Of a DNA stretch of 64,000 nucleotides, positions 26,339 to 35,514 are shown piece after piece. Each line of letters starts with the position of its first letter. Positions within the stretch are counted from its first letter, which is position 1. The position numbers were made by a program, and so were the translations under genes. The notes beneath the pieces were generated by a model. That model saw nothing but the letters and a program-made list of their open reading frames with translations, did no database searches and had not been told where the DNA came from. Source of the DNA: JBBSJZ01 sp041751935. Lineage in GTDB: Bacteria > Planctomycetota > Planctomycetia > Pirellulales > Pirellulaceae. The stretch is from positions 1 to 64,000 of the forward strand of contig JBGSIA010000098.1 in NCBI GenBank assembly GCA_041751935.1, written 5' to 3'.

Positions 26339-26370
26339 CAACTTTGGTGCGTTAAGCAGGCTTCCAGTGC

Positions 26371-27711
26371 TTAGTAGCGATAGTGGTCCGGCTTGTAGGG
26401 ACCTTCGACCGCGACGCCCATGTATTCAGCCTGTTCGGGTGTCAAGGTTGTAAGCTTCACTCCGAGTTGCCCCAGGTGCAAGCGTGCGACTTCTTCGTCA
26501 AGGCGTTTGGGCAGCATGTAGACCTTGTTCTCGTAGCTTTCGCCGTCTCGCCACAGTTCGAGCTGGGCTAAGACCTGATTCGTAAACGAGGTGCTCATCA
26601 CGAACGAAGGGTGACCCGTCGCACAACCCAGGTTCACCAAACGACCCTTGGCCAGAATTAGGATACTGCGACCGCTCGCCTTGAACGTGTAGCGATCGAC
26701 TGCACCGACTTCCGCTGGCTTGATCTCGTCCTTGGTAGCGCGACCAGCCTTCACTTCCGCTTCCAGCCATGCAACGTCGATCTCGGTGTCGAAGTGCCCG
26801 ATATTGCACAAGATGGAATCATTGGCCATCTCGACCATGTGTCGGCCCAAGATGATATCCTTGTTGCCGGTCGTCGTCACGAACAAGCGGCCTTCCTTAC
26901 ATGCCTCTTCCATTGTCGTCACTTCGAAACCTTCCATCGCCGCCTGCAACGCGTTGATGGGGTCAATCTCGGTGACAATGACTCGGCAACCATAACGCTG
27001 CAGGGAGTGTGCACAACCCTTGCCGACATCGCCGTATCCACAGACGACAGCAACCTTGCCGGCCAACATCACGTCGGTGGCTCGCTTGACTCCGTCAGCC
27101 AGCGATTCGCGGCAACCGTACAGGTTGTCGAACTTGCTCTTCGTTGCCGAATCGTTCACGTTGATCGCCGGAATCGCCAGCTTTTTGGTGCGGTTGAGCA
27201 CTTCCAAGCGGTGAATCCCCGCAGTCGTTTCTTCGCTGATTCCACGGATTCCACCGAGCAATTCCGGGTAGCGATCATGGACCATCGCCGTCAAATCACC
27301 ACCGTCGTCAAGAATCATGTTCAGCGGCTTGCCGGACGGAAAGTGCAGTGTCTGCTCGATGCACCAATCGAATTCTTGCTCGTTCATTCCCTTCCAGGCA
27401 TAAACGGGAATTCCGGCCTTGGCCATCGCCGCCGCCGCTTGGTCCTGGGTCGAGAAAATATTGCAGCTACTCCAAGTAACTTCCGCACCAAGCTCGATGA
27501 GCGTTTCGATCAATACGGCGGTTTGGATGGTCATGTGCAGACATCCGGCGATGCGTGCACCGGCCAACGGCTTGTCCGGACCGTATTTTTTGCGGAGCGC
27601 CATCAGCCCCGGCATCTCGTTCTCAGCCAGCATGATCTCTTTGCGGCCATACTCTGCCAGCGAAATGTCTTTTACCTTGTAAGGCAGTTTGGTGGCTTCA
27701 ACTTGCGACAC
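26371..27711 (-). CDS. ahcY: S-adenosylhomocysteine hydrolase (adenosylhomocysteinase)
   Basis: 446 residues from a GTG at 27711 (VSQVEATKLPYKVKDISLAEYG), with GGAG about 10 bases upstream. A TTG at 27720 and an ATG at 27762 are alternatives. The enzyme cleaves S-adenosylhomocysteine to adenosine and homocysteine in the methyl cycle, with bound NAD. Hallmarks: GCLHMTIQTAVLIETL, SCNIFSTQDQAAAA, ILDDGGDLT, INVNDSATKSKFDN, the NAD-binding VVCGYGDVGKGCA, and the C-terminal PDHYRY. Length and all blocks are complete. The long antisense frame across it is a shadow. No SAH riboswitch was recognised upstream. Confidence 0.96.
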   Translation of the reverse strand: MSQVEATKLPYKVKDISLAEYGRKEIMLAENEMPGLMALRKKYGPDKPLAGARIAGCLHMTIQTAVLIETLIELGAEVTWSSCNIFSTQDQAAAAMAKAGIPVYAWKGMNEQEFDWCIEQTLHFPSGKPLNMILDDGGDLTAMVHDRYPELLGGIRGISEETTAGIHRLEVLNRTKKLAIPAINVNDSATKSKFDNLYGCRESLADGVKRATDVMLAGKVAVVCGYGDVGKGCAHSLQRYGCRVIVTEIDPINALQAAMEGFEVTTMEEACKEGRLFVTTTGNKDIILGRHMVEMANDSILCNIGHFDTEIDVAWLEAEVKAGRATKDEIKPAEVGAVDRYTFKASGRSILILAKGRLVNLGCATGHPSFVMSTSFTNQVLAQLELWRDGESYENKVYMLPKRLDEEVARLHLGQLGVKLTTLTPEQAEYMGVAVEGPYKPDHYRY

Positions 27712-27970
27712 TTGTGTCAATCTCCAATATTCGTGGACGTAAATCGTAAGTACGCGCGCCACGCCAGAGGGGCTGAGGACCCAACACGGGGACTCCCGCT
27801 GGTTCGCAATCCCCCGAACGCTAACGCTCGCGGGTAGAAAGGATTCTCAGCGATAACCGCCAATCAGCCTCAAGTTTTCACTAATATATGCCGATGCGAG
27901 AATTTTTGAAGGCCGTATCTCCTGTTTCCCGCCACCTGCTCACGTAAATAGCCAGCTTTCGAGTGGGTGG

Positions 27971-29287
27971 TCAAGACTTCGGCAGTTCGGCGACTTCGTT
28001 AAATTCTGGCAGAGTATCACCGAGAATTTCCTGAATTTCCCGGCGAATATCTGGCGTCAAATGAGCAAAGCCATCCAGCGTTTCGTTGCTGGTTAACGTC
28101 CGGCGAAGCTGGGTCAGAATGGGCTTTCGCACTTCATCGGGCAATTGGGCAAAGGCGTCGGAGTAGATCAGGTAGCTGCATGGGTAGCGGAAGAGTCGCG
28201 TCTGTAAATCAAGCTGCCGCAGACTGCGGCCCTTTGCGTCAGGTTTCCCATTCATGGGAAACTCCTCGGCAAAAGTGGACGTACCTTGAACGGGCGAAGT
28301 TAACAGCAAGTCATCCTTCATCAGCAAGCGATCAACTACGCGAGTCACCGCAGCGGCGATGCGTCGTTCGGCTATGTCACTGACGAAGCCTTCGGGGCGC
28401 TCCAGCAACTCGTTCATCTGATACGACTGGGCCAGCGCCAGACGCGTTTCAAAATTGGCTGCCGCAATCGCATTGTGCATTTGCGTTTGGTGTTCCATCA
28501 CCATCAATGCCACCAAGTCACTGTCGTTACTCAAATACGGGTCGGTGCGAACCACCGTCGACAAGTTCGTGCAGTTTGCTCCAGAGTCCAAGTCCAATTC
28601 TTTGGGAGCCGTCCGCTCCAGACTGATCAGATTTCCCATGTGCCGCATGGACCCGTGAGTGCCGCTGACGTACCAACCGCCCCAACGTTGCTCGAAGGGA
28701 CTCGTGTTGTCTGTCGTGTAGGTACCGCTGCCAAGTAGCGGATGTCCAGCACCATCAACGACGACGCTGCGAACTAAGTACCCAGGCACGTCCTGTGTTC
28801 GGCTTGAGGCGTGGCACGTTAAACACTGTCCGCGATCACGCACGAATTGTGGTTCCTCGTCTTTCGCTTGGGCGAGGGTGTAGAAGATTGCACCTTGCTG
28901 GGGATCGGTCGCCGCCAACTCCAGCACATCGCCATTCTGGCACCAACCGACGTAAACATCGTCGTTGAAATAAACTGCCCGAGGACGACGTGGCGAAATG
29001 CGATGCAGTTGCAAACTAGTCTTGCTGAACACCAGTGTTTGGGAACTAACCGGTACCTCCAGGGCACTCAACACACTTGGCAGATAGCCGTGCTCGTCGT
29101 CGAAGATCAGTTGTGTTTCGCCAGAGCGAACCTTCTCGGCCAGCTTGGCGACGGGGTCACTGACGGGGGCGTTTAAGTAGTCGATGGGCTGTTGCTCAAA
29201 CGCCGCCATCTGGGCCTCGGCTGGTGCAATAACGTGCATGCAACTCCAGGCAACCAGCGTCAACGAAAGTAAAGGTTGGTGTCTCAT
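27971..29287 (-). CDS. Exported mono-haem cytochrome-like protein of unknown function
   Basis: 438 residues from the ATG at 29287 (MRHQPLLSLTLVAWSC), which has GGAGGA 9 bases upstream. An upstream start in the same frame lacks a signal. The signal peptide ends near APAEA. A single c-type haem motif CLTCH occurs in DRGQCLTCHASSRTQDVPGYLVRS, with TGTYTTD- and WGGWYVSGTHG-type blocks after it. This architecture occurs in uncharacterised proteins of planctomycetes and relatives. The rest is helical. A role in periplasmic electron transfer or cytochrome peroxidase-like chemistry is possible but not shown. A methionine haem ligand cannot be fixed by eye. Confidence 0.75.
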   Translation of the reverse strand: MRHQPLLSLTLVAWSCMHVIAPAEAQMAAFEQQPIDYLNAPVSDPVAKLAEKVRSGETQLIFDDEHGYLPSVLSALEVPVSSQTLVFSKTSLQLHRISPRRPRAVYFNDDVYVGWCQNGDVLELAATDPQQGAIFYTLAQAKDEEPQFVRDRGQCLTCHASSRTQDVPGYLVRSVVVDGAGHPLLGSGTYTTDNTSPFEQRWGGWYVSGTHGSMRHMGNLISLERTAPKELDLDSGANCTNLSTVVRTDPYLSNDSDLVALMVMEHQTQMHNAIAAANFETRLALAQSYQMNELLERPEGFVSDIAERRIAAAVTRVVDRLLMKDDLLLTSPVQGTSTFAEEFPMNGKPDAKGRSLRQLDLQTRLFRYPCSYLIYSDAFAQLPDEVRKPILTQLRRTLTSNETLDGFAHLTPDIRREIQEILGDTLPEFNEVAELPKS

Positions 29288-29629
29288 CCGAATTTCCTCC
29301 CAGACAAAGCAATCGATATCAGTTGAAGATAACCGACTCAAATGTGCACATCAAGGTCTACGTTTGTTGGGTTGCTGATGATTTTTGAGTGATGAGCACC
29401 ACAAGAACGTCGATGCAGCCTCTGTGCAAAAATCCAGGTGTGACGACATGGCACGGGCGTTGCGAGAACGAATCATCGGCCTGTGCGGGCAACGAGGGGC
29501 CAACGGTACAAAACTTTGTCGCGAATGTGGGAAATGCAGTCCAAGCAACTGCTCTACAATAGGTCGGTGTGTGCACTTCTACCGTTTGGCGAGCACAATA
29601 ATTCGGCCGCTTTCTCCGCAGGTTTTTGC
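29288..29629. other. Divergent intergenic region
   Basis: About 340 bases between the cytochrome-like gene (minus) and the redoxin gene (plus). The promoters of both should lie here. The only long frame is the upstream extension of the redoxin reading frame, which would bury its signal peptide. Nothing else was recognised. Confidence 0.5.
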
Positions 29630-30271
29630 ATGACGACTACCTTACAGCACTGGCTTGTGTGTTTGACACTTGCATTTTTAGTTCCATTGGGGACGCACTC
29701 AGTAAATGCGAACGACCCCGTATTTTCTGGGCCTCAAGTTGGTGAAGCGTTGCCGCCGCTGCCCATTGAAAGGGTGCTCAGTAAGTCTGACGGCGAGCGA
29801 TTGGACCTCGTCGAGCGTGCCGCCGGCAAGCCAACGCTGGTGATTTTCTTTCATGCTCGCACTCGTCCGGGATTTGCTCTAACGCGAGCGCTGCTCCAAT
29901 ATGCGAATAAAAAACAGGACACGGGGTTGCAGCCCAGCATTGTTTTTCTTGCTGATGACGTTAGTGAGACGCGAAAGTGGATCGAAACCATTCAAAAGTT
30001 GTTGCCCAGCGAAGTCACCTATGGCGTGTCGCACGATGGAATCGAGGGACCAGGTGCTTACGGATTGAACCGCAACATGACGCTGACCGTTTTGGTAGCC
30101 AATGAAGGTAAAGTCACGGGAAACTTTGCCCTCATTCAACCGCAACTACAAGCCGATGGTCCCAAGATTTTGCAAGCAATCGCCGATGTGACTGGCGGTG
30201 GCCCATTGCCCACAGTTGACGAGTTGCTGCAAGCACCAAGTTCTGGGCGAGAAAAGATGAAATCGCGTTGA
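29630..30271 (+). CDS. Exported thioredoxin-fold protein lacking the CxxC site
   Basis: 213 residues from the ATG at 29630 (MTTTLQHWLVCLTLAFLVPLG), a signal peptide ending near VNA. The frame opens earlier at 29483 without a signal. The mature part begins like AhpC/TlpA redoxins: GPQVGEALPPLP..VLSKSDGERLDLVERAAGKPTLVIFFHA. In place of the catalytic cysteines it reads RTRPGF. The downstream strands (FLADDVSETRKWIETIQKLL, VSHDGIEGPGAYGLNRNMTLTVLV) complete the fold. No disulfide chemistry is expected from this site, so it may bind rather than reduce. It lies upstream of a GT9 gene, with 83 bases between. Confidence 0.65.
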   Translation: MTTTLQHWLVCLTLAFLVPLGTHSVNANDPVFSGPQVGEALPPLPIERVLSKSDGERLDLVERAAGKPTLVIFFHARTRPGFALTRALLQYANKKQDTGLQPSIVFLADDVSETRKWIETIQKLLPSEVTYGVSHDGIEGPGAYGLNRNMTLTVLVANEGKVTGNFALIQPQLQADGPKILQAIADVTGGGPLPTVDELLQAPSSGREKMKSR

Positions 30272-30354
30272 TTCGATTCGTCTGGCGTCCTGCAGGAGAT
30301 CATTGCTAGACTACGTGGCGTTGCATCCGTCTTCTCGAGCGAAGGATCGCCGTG

Positions 30355-31407
30355 ATGTCGCACACTATTCCTAGTCATCAGCCGGACTCGGTTAGGATAC
30401 TTATTTCTCGACTGGGCGATGTCGCTGAGGTAGTGCTAACGCTGCCAGTTGCTTGTGCGATTCGCGACCATTACCCGGAGGCCTGGATCGGTTGGATTGT
30501 TGAGGCGCCCTCCGCTGCTCTGCTGAAGAATCATCGCGCGATCGACGAGCTGATTGTACTTCCACGGCACTGGGCTCATTCGTTGCCAACGATCCGCCAG
30601 GCGAAGCAACAGTTGCGAGATTACTGCGTTGATATGTCGATTGATTGTCAAGGGATCACTAAATCGGCGTTGGCTGGTTGGTTGTCCGGAGCACCTCGTC
30701 GGCTCGGCTACAACGGTCATCACGGCCGTGAATTGAGTGGCCTGTTTTATACTGAGCGAATCGCACCGGTATTCAGTCACATCACGGACCGTGCACTGGA
30801 GTTGTTGACGCCGTTGGGAATCAATACGCCGCGAGTTCGCTGGGATGTACCGATCAGTCACGCGGCGCGGATGTGGGCGATGAGGTGGCGAAAATCGATC
30901 TCCCAGAAAAAGCTAGCGATCATGAATGTCGGTGGATCGTGGGCATCGAAACGCTGGGAACCAGCACGTTTCGCCGCGACCGCGAGATACATCCACGATC
31001 GGTATGGTTTCCAAACTGCCGTCATTTGGAGCAACTGCAACGAATATCTACTGGCGGAGGAAGTTGCCGAACTCTCTGCCTCAGCGGCCATGTTGGCGCC
31101 AGATACTGATTTACCGCACTTGGCTGCGATGCTGGACACCGCCGATTTATTTGTGGGAGGTGACAGCGGAGCGTTGCACTTGGCCATCGCCGTGGGAACG
31201 ACATCGATCGGATTGTACGGCGCGACTCGTCCCACGGATTCAGGGCCGTACGGCCAAATCGCACTGCAGCGAGCCTATGAGAAAGGGACACTTCGTCGCC
31301 GTCGCCGCGCTGACAGCGAAGCGATCAATCAAATTGGTGTTGAGCATGTTTGCCAGCAAATCGACGAAATCGAAGCCGAGAAATTGGCCTCCGCTCGCGC
31401 CGCATGA
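30355..31407 (+). CDS. Glycosyltransferase family 9 (heptosyltransferase-like)
   Basis: 350 residues from the ATG at 30355, with AAGGA 8 bases upstream. GT9 features: N-terminal RILISRLGDVAEVVLTLPVACAIRDHYPEAWIGWIVE, the acceptor-side DMSIDCQG, and the C-terminal nucleotide-sugar site LFVGGDSGALHLAIAVGTTSIGLYG with GGSWASKRWEPARF before it. The family adds heptose or related sugars to lipopolysaccharide inner core. Planctomycetes have LPS-like outer membranes, so a role in LPS or surface glycan assembly is likely. It is convergent with the thiS operon. Confidence 0.88.
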   Translation: MSHTIPSHQPDSVRILISRLGDVAEVVLTLPVACAIRDHYPEAWIGWIVEAPSAALLKNHRAIDELIVLPRHWAHSLPTIRQAKQQLRDYCVDMSIDCQGITKSALAGWLSGAPRRLGYNGHHGRELSGLFYTERIAPVFSHITDRALELLTPLGINTPRVRWDVPISHAARMWAMRWRKSISQKKLAIMNVGGSWASKRWEPARFAATARYIHDRYGFQTAVIWSNCNEYLLAEEVAELSASAAMLAPDTDLPHLAAMLDTADLFVGGDSGALHLAIAVGTTSIGLYGATRPTDSGPYGQIALQRAYEKGTLRRRRRADSEAINQIGVEHVCQQIDEIEAEKLASARAA

Positions 31408-31444
31408 TTCCGAAGCAAGCATCGACTTCCCACCACGAAACTAC

Positions 31445-31648
31445 TCAACCGCCACCGACGAGCGTCACAACTTCGACTTCGTCACCGTCGTTCACAACAG
31501 TTGTTGCGTAGTCCTCTCGCGGTACGACGTCCGCATTGACTTCGACCGCTAGGTAGTTTGGTGGAACGTCGACAGTCAGAAGCAGTTCAGCAACGCTGAT
31601 GCTTGCCGGAATCGAAACGCTACGACCGTTGACGGTGATCGCGATCAC
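31445..31648 (-). CDS. thiS: Sulfur carrier protein ThiS
   Basis: 67 residues, GTG start overlapping the stop of the upstream TIM-barrel gene (GTGA). The beta-grasp fold and length fit ThiS: MIAITVNGRSVSIPAS, LAVEVNADVVPREDY, GDEVEVVTLVGGG. The C-terminal Gly-Gly-Gly carries the thiocarboxylate for thiazole synthesis. No thiG, thiF or thiC is next to it, and its partner is a sugar isomerase-like gene, an unusual setting. Related ubiquitin-like sulfur carriers (MoaD-like) are possible. Confidence 0.85.
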   Translation of the reverse strand: MIAITVNGRSVSIPASISVAELLLTVDVPPNYLAVEVNADVVPREDYATTVVNDGDEVEVVTLVGGG

Positions 31649-32649
31649 GCGCTAGCCTCATCAAATGCGCTATCGAAAGCTCGACCGCTGGGCGAGAAGT
31701 CCAGTTTCTTGGTGAACTCACACGCTTCACGAGCGCCGAACGTACGCTCCATACCGCTGTCTTCCCACTCAATCGATAGCGGGCCTTGGTAGCCGATATC
31801 GTTGAGTGCACGAATGATCTCTTCAAAATTCACGGCACCTCGACCGGGGCTGCGGAAGTCCCAGCCACGGCGTGGGTCGCCAAAGTTCAAGTGGCTGGCA
31901 TTGATGCCGCTGCGCCCGTCAAGTTTGACAATCGCGTCTTTAACGTGAACGTGATAAATCCGGTCCGGAAAAGCACGAAGAAATTGAACGGGATCGATGC
32001 CTTGCCAAATCAGGTGGCTGGGATCAAAGTTAAAACCAAACTCGGGACGGTTGTCGAGCGCATCCAAGGCACGCTGAGCCGTGTAAATATCAAAGGCGAT
32101 CTCGGTAGGGTGAACTTCCAAGGCGAACCGCACGCCACATTCACCAAACACGTCCAAAATCGGATTGAATCGCGTCGCAAGCAGATTGAATCCATCATCG
32201 ATCATGCTGGACGGAACCGGCGGGAACGAATACAACAAATGCCAAATGCTGCTTCCAGTAAATCCATTGACCACACCGACACCGAATTTCTGTGCCGCGC
32301 GAGCGGTATCCGCCAGTTCTTTGGCCGCTCGCTCATTGACGCCTTTCGCATCGCCATTTCCCCAAACGTGTGCTGGCAGGATCGCCTTGTGTCGCGAGTC
32401 GATGTTGTCCAAAACGGCTTGACCGACAAGGTGGGCGCTGATCGCGTGGCATTCCAGCCCCGCTTTATCCAGCAACGCACGATGTTTGTCGCAGTAATCA
32501 TTCTCCGCCAGCGCCCGATTGACTTCGAAATGGTCGCCCCAACATGCAAGTTCGATACCGTCGTAGCCAAAGTCGGCGGTCATACGAGCCATTTCGCTGA
32601 TTGGCAAGTCGGCCCACTGGCCGGTGAACAAGGTGACGGGTCGAGCCAT
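31645..32649 (-). CDS. Sugar phosphate isomerase/epimerase (xylose isomerase-like TIM barrel)
   Basis: 334 residues from the ATG at 32649 (MARPVTLFTGQWADLP), with GGAG 7 bases upstream. AP-endonuclease-2/xylose-isomerase-like TIM-barrel blocks include FGYDGIELACWGDHFEV, GLECHAISAHLVGQAV, RFALEVHPTEIAFD, FGFNFDPSHLIWQGIDP, YHVHVKDAIVK and a final LSIEWED, with the metal-ligand Glu/Asp/His residues. It probably interconverts a free sugar or sugar phosphate. It is coupled to thiS by 4-base overlap and divergent from the membrane gene upstream. Confidence 0.88.
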   Translation of the reverse strand: MARPVTLFTGQWADLPISEMARMTADFGYDGIELACWGDHFEVNRALAENDYCDKHRALLDKAGLECHAISAHLVGQAVLDNIDSRHKAILPAHVWGNGDAKGVNERAAKELADTARAAQKFGVGVVNGFTGSSIWHLLYSFPPVPSSMIDDGFNLLATRFNPILDVFGECGVRFALEVHPTEIAFDIYTAQRALDALDNRPEFGFNFDPSHLIWQGIDPVQFLRAFPDRIYHVHVKDAIVKLDGRSGINASHLNFGDPRRGWDFRSPGRGAVNFEEIIRALNDIGYQGPLSIEWEDSGMERTFGAREACEFTKKLDFSPSGRAFDSAFDEASA

Positions 32650-32902
32650 GGGATACTCCGAAACGAAATTCGACGATGGGGTGTACGAACAGAAACATTG
32701 TAGAACACGCGTGGCGTATTGTGCGCTGGCACCGCCGTGTCCTGCAACAACCCTTTGCAATTCGAATGTTGAAGTCGGATTACCCCAAGATTCTGAATTG
32801 GCTTGTTGTACCCGAGCTAGTCGCTCGCCTACGATATAGAACCGGCCGGAAAGGGAGTTCGTACTAGCCGTATGACTCTCTCTCGCAAAATTTTTGCCTT
32901 TT

Positions 32903-33994
32903 ATGTCCTCTTACCCTGACGCGCCGCCGCCACCACGCCAAAACCGTAATGAACCCACGGGTCGTCGCTTGCGAATTGAACCACCAGCATCGGCAATTCT
33001 GGTTGGCATGGTCGGAAAGACTCGCGTTTACGTGACGTTTGCGTTGCCGATCGCCGTGGTCGGTTGCATCGCCATCGCTGGGATGCTGGGCGTACGTCCG
33101 GGAAACGTCGACTTGCTCGTCGCGCTGGTGCTAGGCAGTCTCTTTTGGCTGGCGGGTAGTGCGCTGCAGCTTGTTTCGCATCTGGCGTTCTGGAGTATTC
33201 GCGGCGAGGCTTGCGAGAGCGTTACGGTTGGACTGCTGGGCGTGGAGTTCCCGCCGCTGCACGTGACTCCACGAGTTTCATCGGCGTTGTCACTAGCGAC
33301 GGTATCACCACTGGCGGTTGCCGGTTTAGTCTGTTTAGCTGTCGGCGCATGGTGGGCAAACGAAGCCTTTTCGCTGAGGCAACTACCTTGGACGGCTCCT
33401 TCGTTTGGGAATTCAGTTGCTGACAGCGTTTGGCATGCTGGTGGTGTGCTGTTGTTGTTGCAGATGCTGTGCCAGTTATTCCTGTTGCCCCGAACTCCAG
33501 GTCGCCAGATTCTGTTGGCGGTCGTGGCGTCGCTACTTCATCACCTGCCGCTGCCGCAGATCGTCACCGTTGCACGTCGACTATTAATCTTGACCGCCGT
33601 GGTGACGTCCATGATCGCTCTTTCCCTTGTGCCTTTCGAGGCCAAGTCGCCAGTGTTGCGGTGGCCGATCTTATTCTTCGTGGCGATTGTGTTGTGGATG
33701 TCAGCTAGGCGTGAGGATGTCGAGCGTCAACTGTGGTGCCTAGTGAACGCCGAGTCCGCTCGCCGTGGACCGGCCGAGTTCGGTCGCCTTGGCCGGATCG
33801 TGAATCGGTTGCGTTCTGGTTCGCGCCGACGAAAGGCGTTGCGGGCGTTGGAGCGAGAGCACAACGAAGCAGTGGACGAATCGCGATTGGACGGAATCCT
33901 GGATCGATTGCGTGAGCATGGCCAAGCGTCGTTAACGGCTGACGAACGCGGGGTTCTGCGACGAGTGAGTGAACGGCTGCGTGAACGGAAATAG
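32903..33994 (+). CDS. Multi-pass membrane protein resembling a degenerate site-2 protease
   Basis: 363 residues from the ATG at 32903 (MSSYPDAPPPPRQ); a TTG 9 bases upstream is also possible. Several hydrophobic helices are seen. The segment GSALQLVSHLAFWSIRGE sits where M50 site-2 proteases have HExxH, and LQMLCQLFLLPRTPGRQILLA where they have an N-x2-P-x2-LDG motif. Neither keeps its catalytic residues. The C-terminus DGILDRLREHGQASLTADERGVLRRVSERLRE matches the short tail found after rhomboid and M50-like membrane domains (DUF6576-type). The protein is therefore probably a non-catalytic relative. The assignment rests on local likeness only. Confidence 0.5.
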   Translation: MSSYPDAPPPPRQNRNEPTGRRLRIEPPASAILVGMVGKTRVYVTFALPIAVVGCIAIAGMLGVRPGNVDLLVALVLGSLFWLAGSALQLVSHLAFWSIRGEACESVTVGLLGVEFPPLHVTPRVSSALSLATVSPLAVAGLVCLAVGAWWANEAFSLRQLPWTAPSFGNSVADSVWHAGGVLLLLQMLCQLFLLPRTPGRQILLAVVASLLHHLPLPQIVTVARRLLILTAVVTSMIALSLVPFEAKSPVLRWPILFFVAIVLWMSARREDVERQLWCLVNAESARRGPAEFGRLGRIVNRLRSGSRRRKALRALEREHNEAVDESRLDGILDRLREHGQASLTADERGVLRRVSERLRERK

Positions 33995-34219
33995 CAAACC
34001 CCTGCATTCGTAACAATCCGTACCATTTTTTCCCATTTCGCTGCTTAGCGGGTGATCAATCAAGGGAAAATGGCACTTCATGGCCACTGCGGTAGTAGTG
34101 TTTCGATGTGGTTCTCTTCACCCACGGCAAATTCGCCGTTGGTTGTTCAGTAAACCGCTAGAGCCAATCGGATAAGAGGGACAGCCCTTTTTTCTAGTAC
34201 CTACTGCAACTGTCGTTCT

Positions 34220-35422
34220 ATGATTGCGACTTCCGCTACCAATACTACCGATTCTGCGACAATCCCGTTGGCGCTGAGTTCGATTCGCGACTTCACGTGC
34301 GTCGAACCGAATACGCAGAACGAGTCGGACCAGTTGGCAGAGGCGTTAGCGATTAAGTTCGAGGAACTGAGTCTTATCTATGAACTAACCGAACGGTTGA
34401 CGTTGGAGGAGAAGCCGTCGGCAATTTGTGTCGACCTTCTGGATCAACTTGCGCTTTGTATCAAGAGCGTGACATTGGCGATCGAGTTGTTTGCGGACGA
34501 CGATGCAAACATCACCTCAGAAACATTTCAAACCGGCGAATATTTGCCGCCTTCGCGAATTCACTATATCGCAGCACTCGCCAGCGAACTTTGGAAGTCC
34601 GCGACGAATCCTACGGATACCGGCAGTGTTATCGTTCTCAACAACGTCCCTGATCCAGAGACACCGTCATCGCTGCGAATCGTGATGGTGCCAATTGCAC
34701 GTCAATCGACACGGCTTGGATACATGATCGCGATCCGGCGCGGCGATGCACCGGAGTTTGGGACTGTCGAAGCCGATTTGATGCGCAGCACGATGATGAT
34801 GTTGGCCGTGCATTTGATCAATCAGCGCCAATACATCGAGATGCAGCAGATGTTCGAGGGAACGGTGCGGTCGCTTGTTTCGGCGCTCGATGCTAAAGAC
34901 ACATACACTTGCGGACACAGTTCGCGTGTTGCCGAATTGGCGGTTACGTTGGCATCACGTTTGGGTTACGACGAAGAACAACTTGCGACCATTCGTATGG
35001 CGGGCATTCTGCACGATATCGGCAAGATCGGTGTGGATGATTCAGTGCTCCGCAAAGACGGAAAGCTGACGACCGAAGAGTTTGATCAGATTAAGTTGCA
35101 TCCGGTTCTGGGTTACGAAATACTTAAAGGCATCAAGCCGTTTAAAAAGATTCTTCCAGCGGTTCGCCATCACCATGAATCGTGGGACGGAAGCGGATAC
35201 CCTGACGGACTGGCCGGTGACTCTATTCCCCGTGATGCCCAAGTGATCGCGGTGGCCGACGCATTCGATGCCATGAGCAGCGATCGTCCCTACCGTCCAG
35301 GTATGCCCATTGAACGCGTCATCGAAATCTTCCGAAAGGGGCGCGGACAACAATGGGCCGCTGATATCGTTGACGTACTGCTGCAGTGCGAAGGTCTGAT
35401 CGAAGAAGCCAAATCGCTCTAA
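34220..35422 (+). CDS. HD-GYP domain protein with N-terminal GAF-like region
   Basis: 400 residues. The N-terminal half (about 40-220) has GAF-like features (EELSLIYELTERLTLEEKP, MVPIARQSTRLGYMIAIRRG). The C-terminal half is a full HD-GYP domain: FEGTVRSLVSALDAKDTYTCGHSSRVAELAV, AGILHDIGKIGVDDSVLRK, HHHESWDGSGYPDGLAGDSIPRDAQVIAVADAFDAMSSDRPYR. These domains hydrolyse cyclic di-GMP at a di- or tri-iron centre, here probably switched by the GAF input. It is soluble. It lies 225 bases after the previous gene, so has its own promoter. Confidence 0.92.
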   Translation: MIATSATNTTDSATIPLALSSIRDFTCVEPNTQNESDQLAEALAIKFEELSLIYELTERLTLEEKPSAICVDLLDQLALCIKSVTLAIELFADDDANITSETFQTGEYLPPSRIHYIAALASELWKSATNPTDTGSVIVLNNVPDPETPSSLRIVMVPIARQSTRLGYMIAIRRGDAPEFGTVEADLMRSTMMMLAVHLINQRQYIEMQQMFEGTVRSLVSALDAKDTYTCGHSSRVAELAVTLASRLGYDEEQLATIRMAGILHDIGKIGVDDSVLRKDGKLTTEEFDQIKLHPVLGYEILKGIKPFKKILPAVRHHHESWDGSGYPDGLAGDSIPRDAQVIAVADAFDAMSSDRPYRPGMPIERVIEIFRKGRGQQWAADIVDVLLQCEGLIEEAKSL

Positions 35423-35514
35423 TTGATCCGCACGGTTACGTTGGCGGCGATCTCCTACTGTGCGTCTCGATTTCCGCTTCACTGGTGATCCGCTCAGTGA
35501 GTGTCTCGGGTATT

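Noticed and set aside
26794..27837. Long plus-strand frame antisense to ahcY (347 codons)
   Set aside because: It lies entirely opposite a highly conserved enzyme gene and has no family match. It is an effect of the third-position bias of ahcY.
27712..27970. Possible SAH riboswitch upstream of ahcY
   Set aside because: I looked for the conserved SAH-riboswitch core in the leader. There is a GC-rich partial hairpin but no match to the consensus.
31786..32703. Long plus-strand frame antisense to the TIM-barrel isomerase gene
   Set aside because: No domain or ribosome-binding site; it mirrors a confident gene.
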